Below, in pieces: positions 23,372-36,821 of a DNA stretch of 64,000 nt. How positions within the stretch are numbered: position 1 is the stretch's first letter; the number at the start of each line of letters is the position of its first letter. The translations under genes and the position numbers were made by a program. The stretch is from Gordius sp. MW1 (Eukaryota > Nematomorpha > Gordioida > Gordea > Gordiidae). The notes under the pieces were generated by a model, which was not told where the DNA came from, searched no databases, and saw nothing but the letters and a program-made list of their open reading frames with translations. The stretch covers positions 10,360,501-10,424,500 of the forward strand of contig OZ038528.1 in assembly GCA_964036665.1 (NCBI GenBank). Direction: 5' to 3'.

Positions 23372-25786
23372 ATGAAAAATAATATTTTTTTCGACCTCAA
23401 AATTTTTTCATTTTTTTCGTTCAACCATATCGCCCCCATGAAAGTTTTCGATATCAGAGGTGAATTCCGTAAAAAAAAATTTTTGATCAGTCATCAAAAA
23501 TTATTAACTTTAAATCACGATCGTGTTTCACAAAAACTAGAGACACGCTTAGAAAGCGATATTGAAACAATCTAAAAGCAACACAAAAATCTTAATTTCC
23601 TTCAATCTAAAACTTCCCCTTGTGCAAAAATTCTTATCGAGATTCTAACAAGGACATAATGCTAAGAATATTTACTGACTTTTAAAGATTTTTTCAGCCC
23701 CCTTTCGAAAGAATATGAAAAATAAATTTTTTTCGACCTCAAATTTTTTTCGTTTCAACCATATCGCCCCCATGAAAGTTTTCGATTTCAGAGGTGAATT
23801 CCGTAAAAATATTTTTTTTGATCAGTCATCAAAAATTATTAACTTTAAATCAGGATCGCATAGAGCTTGTTTCTCAAAAACTAGAGACACGCTTAGAAAG
23901 CGGTATTGAAACAATCTAAAAGCAACACGAAAATCTTAATTTCCTTCAATCTAAAAACTTCCCCTTGTGCAAAAATTCTTATCGAGATTCTAACAAGGAC
24001 ATAATGCTAAGAATATTTACTGACTTTTAAAGATTTTTTCAGCCCCCTTTCGAAAGAATATGATAAATAAATTTTTTTCGACCTACAAATTTTTTCATTT
24101 TTTTCGTTCAACCATATCGCCCCCATGAAAGTTTTCGATATCAGAGGTGAATTCCGTAAAAAAAAATTTTTGATCAGTCATCAAAAATTATTAACTTTAA
24201 ATCACGATCGTGTTTCACAAAAACTAGAGACACGCTTAGAAAGCGATATTGAAACAATCTAAAAGCAACACAAAAATCTTAATTTCCTTCAATCTAAAAC
24301 TTCCCCTTGTGCAAAAATTCTTATCGAGATTCTAACAAGGACATAATGCTAAGAATATTTACTGACTTTTAAAGATTTTTTCAGCCCCCTTTCGAAAGAA
24401 TATGAAAAATAAATTTTTTTCGACCTCAAAATTTTTTCATTTTTTTCGTTCAACCATATCGCCCCCATGAAAGTTTTCGATATCAGAGGTGAATCCCGTA
24501 AAAAAAAATTTTTGATCAGTCATCAAAAATTATTAACTTTAAATCACGATCGCATAGAGGTTTCACAAAAACTAGAGACACGCTTAGAAAGCGATATTGA
24601 AACAATCTAAACGCAACACGAAAATGTTAATTTCTCTCAATCTGAAACTTGGCTTCGTGCAAAATTTCTTATCGAGATTCTAGCAAGGACATAATGCTAA
24701 GAATATTTACTGCCTTTTAAAGATTTTTTCAGCCCCCTTTCGAAAGAATATGAAATATAATATTTTTTTCGACCTCAAAATTTTTTCATTTTTTTTGTTC
24801 AACCATATCGCCCCATGAAAGTTTTCGATATCAGAGGTGAATTCCGTAAAAAAAATTTTTTTGATCAGTCATCAAAAATTATTAACTTTAAATCACGATC
24901 GCATAGAGCTTGTTTCACAAAAACTAGAGACACGCTTAGAAACCGATATTGAAACAATCTAAAAGCAACACGAAAATCTTATCCTTCAATCTAAAACTTC
25001 CCCTTGTGCAAAAATTCTTGTCGAGATTCTAACAAGGACATAATAATAAGAATATTTACTGACTTTTAAAGATTTTTTCAGCCCCCTTTCGAAAGAATAT
25101 GAAAAATAAATTTTTTTCGACCTCAAATTTTTTTCGTTTCAACCATATCGCCCCCATGAAAGTTTTTGATTTCAGAGGTGAATTCCGTAAAAATATTTTT
25201 TTTGATCAGTCATCAAAAATTATTAACTTTAAATCACGATCGCATAGAGCTTGTTTCACAAACTCTAGAGACACGCTTAGAAAGCGATATTGAAACAATC
25301 TAAAAGCAACACGAAAATCTTAATTTCCTTCAATCTAAAACTTCCCCTTGTGCAAAAATTCATATCGAGATTCTAACAAGGACATAATGCTAAGAATATT
25401 TACTGACTTTTAAAGATTTTTTCAGCCCCCTTTCGAAAGAATATGAAAAATAAATTTTTTTAGACCTCAAATTTTTTTCGTTTCAACCATATCGCCCCCA
25501 TGAAAGTTTTCGATATCAGAGGTGAATTCCGTAAAAATATTTTTTTTGATCAGTCATCAAAAATTATTAACTTTAAATCACGATCTCATAGAGCTTGTTT
25601 CACAAAAACTAGAGACACGCTTAGAAAGCGATATTGAAACAATCTAAACGCAACACGAAAGTGTTAATTTCTCTCAATCTAAAACTTGGCCTCGTGCAAA
25701 ATTTCTTATCGAGATTCAAACAAGGACATTATGCTAAGAATATTTACTGACTTTTAAAGATTTTTTCAGCCCCCTTTCGAAAGAAT
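23372..25786. repeat. Seven-unit cycle (2415 bp)
   Basis: Units at 23372 (C), 23715 (B), 24060 (I), 24402 (Z), 24750 (Y/Q hybrid), 25099 (P) and 25443 (A). It is the eight-class cycle minus one, because Y and Q have merged. The first five recur at +2415 (25787, 26130, 26475, 26817, 27165). B units at 21983, 23715 and 26130 share AGCGGTATTG and an extra A in CTAAAAACTTCC. Confidence 0.87.
24750..25098. repeat. Second hybrid unit, Y front and Q tail
   Basis: Same class of hybrid as 22679: Y start ATGAAATATAAT, then Q tail AGAAACCGATATTG, AATCTTATCC and ATAATAATAAG. It lacks the TTTTCTTGATC change of 22679, so either that change came later or the two joints arose separately. The neighbouring complete cycle at 27165 (Y) and 27517 (Q) shows the unmerged parents. 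Confidence 0.85.
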
Positions 25787-28555
25787 ATGAAAAATAATAT
25801 TTTTTTCGACCTCAAAATTTTTTCATTTTTTTCGTTCAACCATATCGCCCCCATGAAAGTTTTCGATATCAGAGGTGAATTCCGTAAAAAAAAATTTTTG
25901 ATCAGTCATCAAAAATTATTAACTTTAAATCACGATCGTGTTTCACAAAAACTAGAGACACGCTTAGAAAGCGATATTGAAACAATCTAAAAGCAACACA
26001 AAAATCTTAATTTCCTTCAATCTAAAACTTCCCCTTGTGCAAAAATTCTTATCGAGATTCTAACAAGGACATAATGCTAAGAATATTTACTGACTTTTAA
26101 AGATTTTTTCAGCCCCCTTTCGAAAGAATATGAAAAATAAATTTTTTTCGACCTCAAATTTTTTTCGTTTCAACCATATCGCCCCCATGAAAGTTTTCGA
26201 TTTCAGAGGTGAATTCCGTAAAAATATTTTTTTTGATCAGTCATCAAAAATTATTAACTTTAAATCAGGATCGCATAGAGCTTGTTTCTCAAAAACTAGA
26301 GACACGCTTAGAAAGCGGTATTGAAACAATCTAAAAGCAACACGAAAATCTTAATTTCCTTCAATCTAAAAACTTCCCCTTGTGCAAAAATTCTTATCGA
26401 GATTCTAACAAGGACATAATGCTAAGAATATTTACTGACTTTTAAAGATTTTTTCAGCCCCCTTTCGAAAGAATATGATAAATAAATTTTTTTCGACCTA
26501 CAAATTTTTTCATTTTTTTCGTTCAACCATATCGCCCCCATGAAAGTTTTCGATATCAGAGGTGAATTCCGTAAAAAAAAATTTTTGATCAGTCATCAAA
26601 AATTATTAACTTTAAATCACGATCGTGTTTCACAAAAACTAGAGACACGCTTAGAAAGCGATATTGAAACAATCTAAAAGCAACACAAAAATCTTAATTT
26701 CCTTCAATCTAAAACTTCCCCTTGTGCAAAAATTCTTATCGAGATTCTAACAAGGACATAATGCTAAGAATATTTACTGACTTTTAAAGATTTTTTCAGC
26801 CCCCTTTCGAAAGAATATGAAAAATAAATTTTTTTCGACCTCAAAATTTTTTCATTTTTTTCGTTCAACCATATCGCCCCCATGAAAGTTTTCGATATCA
26901 GAGGTGAATCCCGTAAAAAAAAATTTTTGATCAGTCATCAAAAATTATTAACTTTAAATCACGATCGCATAGAGGTTTCACAAAAACTAGAGACACGCTT
27001 AGAAAGCGATATTGAAACAATCTAAACGCAACACGAAAATGTTAATTTCTCTCAATCTGAAACTTGGCTTCGTGCAAAATTTCTTATCGAGATTCTAGCA
27101 AGGACATAATGCTAAGAATATTTACTGCCTTTTAAAGATTTTTTCAGCCCCCTTTCGAAAGAATATGAAATATAATATTTTTTTCGACCTCAAAATTTTT
27201 TCATTTTTTTTGTTCAACCATATCGCCCCATGAAAGTTTTCGATATCAGAGGTGAATTCCGTAAAAAAAATTTTTTTGATCAGTCATCAAAAATTATTAA
27301 CTTTAAATCACGATCGCATAGAGCTTGTTTCACAAAAACTAGAGACACGCTTAGAAAGCGATATTGAAACAATCTAAACGCAACACGAAAATCTTAATTT
27401 CCTTCAATCTAAAACTTCCCTTCGTGCAAAAATTCTTATCGAGATTCTAACAAGGACATAATGCTAAGAATATCTACTGACTTTTAAAGATTTTTTCAGC
27501 TCCCTTTCGAAAGAATATGCAAAATAATATTTTTTCGACCTCAAAATTTTTTCATTTTTTTTGTTTCAACCATATCGCCCCCATGAAAGTTTTCGATATC
27601 AGAGGTGAATTCCGTAAAAAAAAATTTTTTTGATCAGTCATCAAAAATTATTAACTTTAAATCACGATCGCATAGAGCTTGTTTCACAAAAACTAGAGAC
27701 ACGCTTAGAAACCGATATTGAAACAATCTAAAAGCAACACGAAAATCTTATCCTTCAATCTAAAACTTCCCCTTGTGCAAAAATTCTTGTCGAGATTCTA
27801 ACAAGGACATAATAATAAGAATATTTACTGACTTTTAAAGATTTTTTCAGCCCCCTTTCGAAAGAATATGAAAAATAAATTTTTTTCGACCTCAAATTTT
27901 TTTCGTTTCAACCATATCGCCCCCATGAAAGTTTTTGATTTCAGAGGTGAATTCCGTAAAAATATTTTTTTTGATCAGTCATCAAAAATTATTAACTTTA
28001 AATCACGATCGCATAGAGCTTGTTTCACAAAAACTAGAGACACGCTTAGAAAGCGATATTGAAACAATCTAAAAGCAACACGAAAATCTTAATTTCCTTC
28101 AATCTAAAACTTCCCCTTGTGCAAAAATTCTTATCGAGATTCTAACAAGGACATAATGCTAAGAATATTTACTGACTTTTAAAGATTTTTTCAGCCCCCT
28201 TTCGAAAGAATATGAAAAATAAATTTTTTTAGACCTCAAATTTTTTTCGTTTCAACCATATCGCCCCCATGAAAGTTTTCGATATCAGAGGTGAATTCCG
28301 TAAAAATATTTTTTTTGATCAGTCATCAAAAATTATTAACTTTAAATCACGATCTCATAGAGCTTGTTTCACAAAAACTAGAGACACGCTTAGAAAGCGA
28401 TATTGAAACAATCTAAACGCAACACAAAAGTGTTAATTTCTCTCAATCTAAAACTTGGCCTCGTGCAAAATTTCTTATCGAGATTCTAACAAGGACATTA
28501 TGCTAAGAATATTTACTGACTTTTAAAGATTTTTTCAGCCCCCTTTCGAAAGAAT
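25787..28555. repeat. Complete eight-unit cycle (2769 bp)
   Basis: Units at 25787 (C), 26130 (B), 26475 (I), 26817 (Z), 27165 (Y), 27517 (Q), 27868 (P) and 28212 (A), then C again at 28556. This is the only cycle in which all eight classes follow once each in order, so I use it as the reference HOR. The segment 26817-27868 also recurs at +3794 (30611, 30959, 31311, 31662). Confidence 0.88.
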
Positions 28556-29581
28556 ATGAAAAATAATATTTTTTTCGACCTCAAAATTTTTTCATTTTTT
28601 TCGTTCAACCATATCGCCCCCATGAAAGTTTTCGATATCAGAGGTGAATTCCGTAAAAAAAAATTTTTGATCAGTCATCAAAAATTATTAACTTTAAATC
28701 ACGATCGTGTTTCACAAAAACTAGAGACACGCTTAGAAAGCGATATTGAAACAATCTAAAAGCAACACAAAAATCTTAATTTCCTTCAATCTAAAACTTC
28801 CCCTTGTGCAAAAATTCTTATCGAGATTCTAACAAGGACATAATGCTAAGAATATTTACTGACTTTTAAAGATTTTTTCAGCCCCCTTTCGAAAGAATAT
28901 GAAAAATAAATTTTTTTCGACCTCAAATTTTTTTCGTTTCAACCATATCGCCCCCATGAAAGTTTTCGATTTCAGAGGTGAATTCCGTAAAAATATTTTT
29001 TTTGATCAGTCATCAAAAATTATTAACTTTAAATCAGGATCGCATAGAGCTTGTTTCTCAAAAACTAGAGACACGCTTAGAAAGCGATATTGAAACTATC
29101 TAAACGCAACACGAAAATCTTAATTTCTCTCCTAAAACTTCGCCTCGTGCAAAAATTCTTATCGAGATTCTAACAAGGACATAATGCTAAGAATATTTAC
29201 TAACTTTTAAAGATTTTTTCAGCCCCCTTTCAAGAATATGAAAAATAAATTTTTTTAGACCTCAAATTTTTTTCGTTTCAACCATATCGCCCCCATGAAA
29301 GTTTTCGATATCAGAGGTGAATTCCGTAAAAATATTTTTTTTGATCAGTCATCAAAAATTATTAACTTTAAATCACGATCTCATAGAGCTTGTTTCACAA
29401 AAACTAGAGACACGCTTAGAAAGCGATATTGAAACAATCTAAACGCAACACGAAAGTGTTAATTTCTCTCAATCTAAAACTTGGCCTCGTGCAAAATTTC
29501 TTATCGAGATTCTAACAAGGACATTATGCTAAGAATATTTACTGACTTTTAAAGATTTTTTCAGCCCCCTTTCGAAAGAAT
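28556..29581. repeat. Three-unit cycle (1026 bp)
   Basis: Units at 28556 (C), 28899 (B) and 29238 (A), then C at 29582. The five classes I, Z, Y, Q and P are skipped. The A unit is preceded by CCCCCTTTCAAGAATATG, a 3-bp loss from the usual palindrome that marks or lies near the exchange point. The B tail before it (CTCTCCTAAAACTTCGCC) is unlike the B tails of neighbouring cycles. Confidence 0.86.
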
Positions 29582-31661
29582 ATGAAAAATAATATTTTTT
29601 TCGACCTCAAAATTTTTTCATTTTTTTCGTTCAACCATATCGCCCCCATGAAAGTTTTCGATATCAGAGGTGAATTCCGTAAAAAAAAATTTTTGATCAG
29701 TCATCAAAAATTATTAACTTTAAATCACGATCGTGTTTCACAAAAACTAGAGACACGCTTAGAAAGCGATATTGAAACAATCTAAAAGCAACACAAAAAT
29801 CTTAATTTCCTTCAATCTAAAACTTCCCCTTGTGCAAAAATTCTTATCGAGATTCTAACAAGGACATAATGCTAAGAATATTTACTGACTTTTAAAGATT
29901 TTTTCAGCCCCCTTTCGAAAGAATATGAAAAATAAATTTTTTTCGACCTAAAATTTTTTTCGTTTCAACCATATCGCCCCCATGAAAGTTTTCGATTTCA
30001 GAAATGAATTCCGTAAAAATATTTTTTTTGATCAGTCATCAAAAATTATTAACTTTAAATCAGGATCGCATAGAGCTTGTTTCTCAAAAACTAGAGACAC
30101 GCTTAGAAAGCGATATTGAAACAATCTAAAAGCAACACGAAAATCTTAATTTCCTTCAATCTAAAACTTCCCCTTGTGCAAAAATTCTTATCGAGATTCT
30201 AACAAGGACATAATGCTAAGAATATTTACTGACTTTTAAAGATTTTTTCAGCCCCCTTTCGAAAGAATATGATAAATAAATTTTTTTCGACCTACAAATT
30301 TTTTCATTTTTTTCGTTCAACCATATCGCCCCCATGAAAGTTTTCGATATCAGAGGTGAATTCCGTAAAAAAAAATTTTTGATCAGTCATCAAAAATTAT
30401 TAACTTTAAATCACGATCGTGTTTCACAAAAACTAGAGACACGCTTAGAAAGCGATATTGAAACAATCTAAAAGCAACACAAAAATCTTAATTTCCTTCA
30501 ATCTAAAACTTCCCCTTGTGCAAAAATTCTTATCGAGATTCTAACAAGGACATAATGCTAAGAATATTTACTGACTTTTAAAGATTTTTTCAGCCCCCTT
30601 TCGAAAGAATATGAAAAATAAATTTTTTTCGACCTCAAAATTTTTTCATTTTTTTCGTTCAACCATATCGCCCCCATGAAAGTTTTCGATATCAGAGGTG
30701 AATCCCGTAAAAAAAAATTTTTGATCAGTCATCAAAAATTATTAACTTTAAATCACGATCGCATAGAGGTTTCACAAAAACTAGAGACACGCTTAGAAAG
30801 CGATATTGAAACAATCTAAACGCAACACGAAAATGTTAATTTCTCTCAATCTGAAACTTGGCTTCGTGCAAAATTTCTTATCGAGATTCTAGCAAGGACA
30901 TAATGCTAAGAATATTTACTGCCTTTTAAAGATTTTTTCAGCCCCCTTTCGAAAGAATATGAAATATAATATTTTTTTCGACCTCAAAATTTTTTCATTT
31001 TTTTTGTTCAACCATATCGCCCCATGAAAGTTTTCGATATCAGAGGTGAATTCCGTAAAAAAAAATTTTTTGATCAGTCATCAAAAATTATTAACTTTAA
31101 ATCACGATCGCATAGAGCTTGTTTCACAAAAACTAGAGACACGCTTAGAAAGCGATATTGAAACAATCTAAACGCAACACGAAAATCTTAATTTCCTTCA
31201 ATCTAAAACTTCCCTTCGTGCAAAAATTCTTATCGAGATTCTAACAAGGACATAATGCTAAGAATATCTACTGACTTTTAAAGATTTTTTCAGCTCCCTT
31301 TCGAAAGAATATGCAAAATAATATTTTTTCGACCTCAAAATTTTTTCATTTTTTTTGTTTCAACCATATCGCCCCCATGAAAGTTTTCGATATCAGAGGT
31401 GAATTCCGTAAAAAAAAATTTTTTTGATCAGTCATCAAAAATTATTAACTTTAAATCACGATCGCATAGAGCTTGTTTCACAAAAACTAGAGACACGCTT
31501 AGAAACCGATATTGAAACAATCTAAAAGCAACACGAAAATCTTATCCTTCAATCTAAAACTTCCCCTTGTGCAAAAATTCTTGTCGAGATTCTAACAAGG
31601 ACATAATAATAAGAATATTTACTGACTTTTAAAGATTTTTTCAGCCCCCTTTCGAAAGAAT

Positions 31662-32349
31662 ATGAAAAATAAATTTTTTTCGACCTCAAATTTTTTTCGT
31701 TTCAACCATATCGCCCACATGAAAGTTTTTGATTTCAGAGGTGAATTCCGTAAAAATATTTTTTTTGATCAGTCATCAAAAATTATTAACTTTAAATCAC
31801 GATCGCATAGAGCTTGTTTCACAAAAACTAGAGACACGCTTAGAAAGCGATATTGAAACAATCTAAAAGCAACACGAAAATCTTAATTTCCTTCAATCTA
31901 AAACTTCCCCTTGTGCAAAAATTCTTATCGAGATTCTAACAAGGACATAATAATAAGAATATTTACTGACTTTTAAAGATTTTTTCAGCCCCCTTTCGAA
32001 AGAATATGAAAAATAAATTTTTTTCGACCTCAAATTTTTTTCGTTTCAACCATATCGCCCACATGAAAGTTTTTGATTTCAGAGGTGAATTCCGTAAAAA
32101 TATTTTTTTTGATCAGTCATCAAAAATTATTAACTTTAAATCACGATCGCATAGAGCTTGTTTCACAAAAACTAGAGACACGCTTAGAAAGCGATATTGA
32201 AACAATCTAAAAGCAACACGAAAATCTTAATTTCCTTCAATCTAAAACTTCCCCTTGTGCAAAAATTCTTATCGAGATTCTAACAAGGACATAATGCTAA
32301 GAATATTTACTGACTTTTAAAGATTTTTTCAGCCCCCTTTCGAAAGAAT
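31662..32349. repeat. Single-monomer tandem duplication of class P
   Basis: Units at 31662 and 32006 are 344 bp each and look identical through the body, including CGCCCACATG and TTTTTGATTTCAG. They differ at the exit: the first leaves through ATAATAATAAG, the second through ATAATGCTAAG. The duplication thus runs from the joint before 31662 to the joint before 32006. This is the only adjacent pair of the same class that I noticed. Confidence 0.87.
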
Positions 32350-32693
32350 ATGAAAAATAAATTTTTTTAGACCTCAAATTTTTTTCGTTTAAACCATATC
32401 GCCCCCATGAAAGTTTTCGATTTCAGAGGTGAATTCCGTAAAAATATTTTTTTTGATCAGTCATCAAAAATTATTAACTTTAAATCACGATCGCATAGAG
32501 CTTGTTTCACAAAAACTAGAGACACGCTTAGAAAGCGATATTGAAACAATCTAAACGCAACACGAAAATCTTAATTTCCTTCAATCTAAAACTTCCCTTC
32601 GTGCAAAAATTCTTATCGAGATTCTAACAAGGACATAATGCTAAGAATATCTACTGACTTTTAAAGATTTTTTCAGCTCCCTTTCGAAAGAAT
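32350..32693. repeat. Mosaic unit: A front, P middle, Y tail
   Basis: It begins with the A marker TTTTTTTAGACCTC, has P-like GATTTCAG and CACGATCGCATAG in the middle and ends with a Y-type CTTCCCTTCG tail leading to the Q-type GAATATCTACTG and CAGCTCCC. It also has a private change that makes GTTTAAAC (32387-32394), an 8-bp palindrome I saw nowhere else in the window. Confidence 0.82.
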
Positions 32694-33732
32694 ATGCAAA
32701 ATAATATTTTTTCGACCTCAAAATTTTTTCATTTTTTTTGTTTCAACCATATCGCCCCCATGAAAGTTTTCGATATCAGAGGTGAATTCCGTAAAAAAAA
32801 ATTTTTTTGATCAGTCATCAAAAATTATTAACTTTAAATCACGATCGCATAGAGCTTGTTTCACAAAAACTAGAGACACGCTTAGAAACCGATATTGAAA
32901 CAATCTAAAAGCAACACGAAAATCTTATCCTTCAATCTAAAACTTCCCCTTGTGCAAAAATTCTTGTCGAGATTCTAACAAGGACATAATAATAAGAATA
33001 TTTACTGACTTTTAAAGATTTTTTCAGCCCCCTTTCGAAAGAATATGAAAAATAAATTTTTTTCGACCTCAAATTTTTTTCGTTTCAACCATATCGCCCA
33101 CATGAAAGTTTTTGATTTCAGAGGTGAATTCCGTAAAAATATTTTTTTTGATCAGTCATCAAAAATTATTAACTTTAAATCACGATCGCATAGAGCTTGT
33201 TTCACAAAAACTAGAGACACGCTTAGAAAGCGATATTGAAACAATCTAAAAGCAACACGAAAATCTTAATTTCCTTCAATCTAAAACTTCCCCTTGTGCA
33301 AAAATTCTTATCGAGATTCTAACAAGGACATAATGCTAAGAATATTTACTGACTTTTAAAGATTTTTTCAGCCCCCTTTCGAAAGAATATGAAAAATAAA
33401 TTTTTTTAGACCTCAAATTTTTTTCGTTTCAACCATATCGCCCCCATGAAAGTTTTCGATATCAGAGGTGAATTCCGTAAAAATATTTTTTTTGATCAGT
33501 CATCAAAAATTATTAACTTTAAATCACGATCTCATAGAGCTTGTTTCACAAAAACTAGAGACACGCTTAGAAAGCGATATTGAAACAATCTAAACGCAAC
33601 ACGAAAGTGTTAATTTCTCTCAATCTAAAACTTGGCCTCGTGCAAAATTTCTTATCGAGATTCTAACAAGGACATTATGCTAAGAATATTTACTGACTTT
33701 TAAAGATTTTTTCAGCCCCCTTTCGAAAGAAT

Positions 33733-36700
33733 ATGAAAAATAATATTTTTTTCGACCTCAAAATTTTTTCATTTTTTTCGTTCAACCATATCGCCCCCAT
33801 GAAAGTTTTCGATATCAGAGGTGAATTCCGTAAAAAAAAATTTTTGATCAGTCATCAAAAATTATTAACTTTAAATCACGATCGTGTTTCACAAAAACTA
33901 GAGACACGCTTAGAAAGCGATATTGAAACAATCTAAAAGCAACACAAAAATCTTAATTTCCTTCAATCTAAAACTTCCCCTTGTGCAAAAATTCTTATCG
34001 AGATTCTAACAAGGACATAATGCTAAGAATATTTACTGACTTTTAAAGATTTTTTCAGCCCCCTTTCGAAAGAATATGAAAAATAAATTTTTTTCGACCT
34101 CAAATTTTTTTCGTTTCAACCATATCGCCCCCATGAAAGTTTTCGATTTCAGAGGTGAATTCCGTAAAAATATTTTTTTTGATCAGTCATCAAAAATTAT
34201 TAACTTTAAATCAGGATCGCATAGAGCTTGTTTCTCAAAAACTAGAGACACGCTTAGAAAGCGATATTGAAACTATCTAAACGCAACACGAAAATCTTAA
34301 TTTCTCTCCTAAAACTTCGCCTCGTGAAAAATTCTTATCGAGATTCTAACAAGGACATAATGCTAAGAATATTTACTAACTTTTAAAGATTTTTTCAGCC
34401 CCCTTTCGAAAGAATATGAAAAATAATATTTTTTTCGACCTCAAAATTTTTTCATTTTTTTCGTTCAACCATATCGCCCCCATGAAAGTTTTCGATATCA
34501 GAGGTGAATCCCGTAAAAAAAAATTTTTGATCAGTCATCAAAAATTATTAACTTTAAATCACGATCGCATAGAGGTTTCACAAAAACTAGAGACACGCTT
34601 AGAAAGCGATATTGAAACAATCTAAACGCAACACGAAAATGTTAATTTCTCTCAATCTGAAACTTGGCTTCGTGCAAAATTTCTTATCGAGATTCTAGCA
34701 AGGACATAATGCTAAGAATATTTACTGCCTTTTAAAGATTTTTTCAGCCATCTTTCGAAAGAATATGAAAAATAATATTTTTTTCGACCTCAAAATTTTT
34801 TCATTTTTTTCGTTCAACCATATCGCCCCCATGAAAGTTTTCGATATCAGAGGTGAATTCCGTAAAAAAAAAATTTTTGATCAGTCATCAAAAATTATTA
34901 ACTTTAAATCACGATCGTGTTTCACAAAACTAGAGACACGCTTAGAAAGCGATATTGAAACAATCTAAAAGCAACACGAAAATCTTAATTTCCTTCAATC
35001 TGAAACTTCCCCTTGTGCAAAAATTCTTATCGAGATTCTAACAAGGACATAATGCTAAGAATATTTACTGACTTTTAAAGATTTTTTCAGCCCCCTTTCG
35101 AAAGAATATGATAAATAAATTTTTTTCGACCTCAAAATTTTTTCATTTTTTTCGTTTCAACCATATAGCCCCCATGAAAGTTTTCGATATCAGAGGTGAA
35201 TTCCGTAAAAAAATTTTTTTTGATCAGTCATCAAAAATTATTAACTTTAAATCACGATCGTGTTTCACAGAAACTAGAGACACGCTTAGAAAGCGATATT
35301 GAAACAATCTAAACGCAACACGAAAATCTTAATTTCCTTCAATCTGAAACTTCCCCTTGTGCAAAAATTCTTATCGAGATTCTAACAAGGACATAATGCT
35401 AAGAATATTTACTGACTTTTAAAGATTTTTTCAGCCCCCTTTCGAAAGAATATGAAAAATAAATTTTTTTCGACCTCAAATTTTTTTCGTTTCAACCATA
35501 TCGCCCCCATGAAAGTTTTCGATTTCAGAGGTGAATTCCGTAAAAATATTTTTTTTGATCAGTCATCAAAAATTATTAACTTTAAATCAGGATCGCATAG
35601 AGCTTGTTTCTCAAAAACTAGAGACACGCTTAGAAAGCGATATTGAAACTATCTAAACGCAACACGAAAATCTTAATTTCTCTCCTAAAACTTCGCCTCG
35701 TGCAAAAATTCTTATCGAGATTCTAACAAGGACATAATGCTAAGAATATTTACTAACTTTTAAAGATTTTTTCAGCCCCCTTTCGAAAGAATATGAAAAA
35801 TAATATTTTTTTCGACCTCAAAATTTTTTCATTTTTTTCGTTCAACCATATCGCCCCCATGAAAGTTTTCGATATCAGAGGTGAATCCCGTAAAAAAAAA
35901 TTTTTGATCAGTCATCAAAAATTATTAACTTTAAATCACGATCGCATAGAGGTTTCACAAAAACTAGAGACACGCTTAGAAAGCGATATTGAAACAATCT
36001 AAACGCAACACGAAAATGTTAATTTCTCTCAATCTGAAACTTGGCTTCGTGCAAAATTTCTTATCGAGATTCTAGCAAGGACATAATGCTAAGAATATTT
36101 ACTGCCTTTTAAAGATTTTTTCAGCCATCTTTCGAAAGAATATGAAAAATAATATTTTTTTCGACCTCAAAATTTTTTCATTTTTTTCGTTCAACCATAT
36201 CGCCCCCATTTCGATATCAGAGGTGAATTCCGTAAAAAAAAAATTTTTGATCAGTCATCAAAAATTATTAACTTTAAATCACGATCGTGTTTCACAAAAC
36301 TAGAGACACGCTTAGAAAGCGATATTGAAACAATCTAAAAGCAACACGAAAATCTTAATTTCCTTCAATCTGAAACTTCCCCTTGTGCAAAAATTCTTAT
36401 CGAGATTCTAACAAGGACATAATGCTAAGAATATTTACTGACTTTTAAAGATTTTTTCAGCCCCCTTTCGAAAGAATATGATAAATAAATTTTTTTCGAC
36501 CTCAAAATTTTTTCATTTTTTTCGTTTCAACCATATAGCCCCCATGAAAGTTTTCGATATCAGAGGTGAATTCCGTAAAAAAAATTTTTTTGATCAGTCA
36601 TCAAAAATTATTAACTTTAAATCACGATCGTGTTTCACAGAAACTAGAGACACGCTTAGAAAGCGATATTGAAACAATCTAAACGCAACACGAAAATCTT

Positions 36701-36821
36701 AATTTCCTTCAATCTGAAACTTCCCCTTGTGCAAAAATTCTTATCGAGATTCTAACAAGGACATAATGCTAAGAATATTTACTGACTTTTAAAGATTTTT
36801 TCAGCCCCCTTTCGAAAGAAT
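33733..36821. repeat. Nine-unit HOR, copy 1 (3089 bp)
   Basis: Units at 33733 (C), 34076 (B), 34416 (C'), 34765 (D), 35108 (E), 35452 (B), 35793 (C'), 36142 (D) and 36478 (E). The set B-C'-D-E occurs twice inside it at +1376/1377, so the HOR is itself nested. The first B has lost a C in its tail (CTCGTGAAAAATTC near 34323), while the second B keeps GTGCAAAAATTC. The D unit at 36142 lacks 7 bases after CGCCCCCAT (36209/36210). Confidence 0.92.

Larger units (their letters stand above)
29582..33732. repeat. Expanded twelve-unit cycle (4151 bp)
   Basis: Units at 29582 (C), 29925 (B), 30269 (I), 30611 (Z), 30959 (Y), 31311 (Q), 31662 (P), 32006 (P), 32350 (A-fronted hybrid), 32694 (Q), 33045 (P) and 33389 (A), then C at 33733. 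Beyond the basic eight it contains an immediate P duplication and a second hybrid-Q-P run. All three P units here share CGCCCACATG, not seen elsewhere, so they descend from one another. The B unit reads TTTCAGAAATGAATTCC, a private change. Confidence 0.86.
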
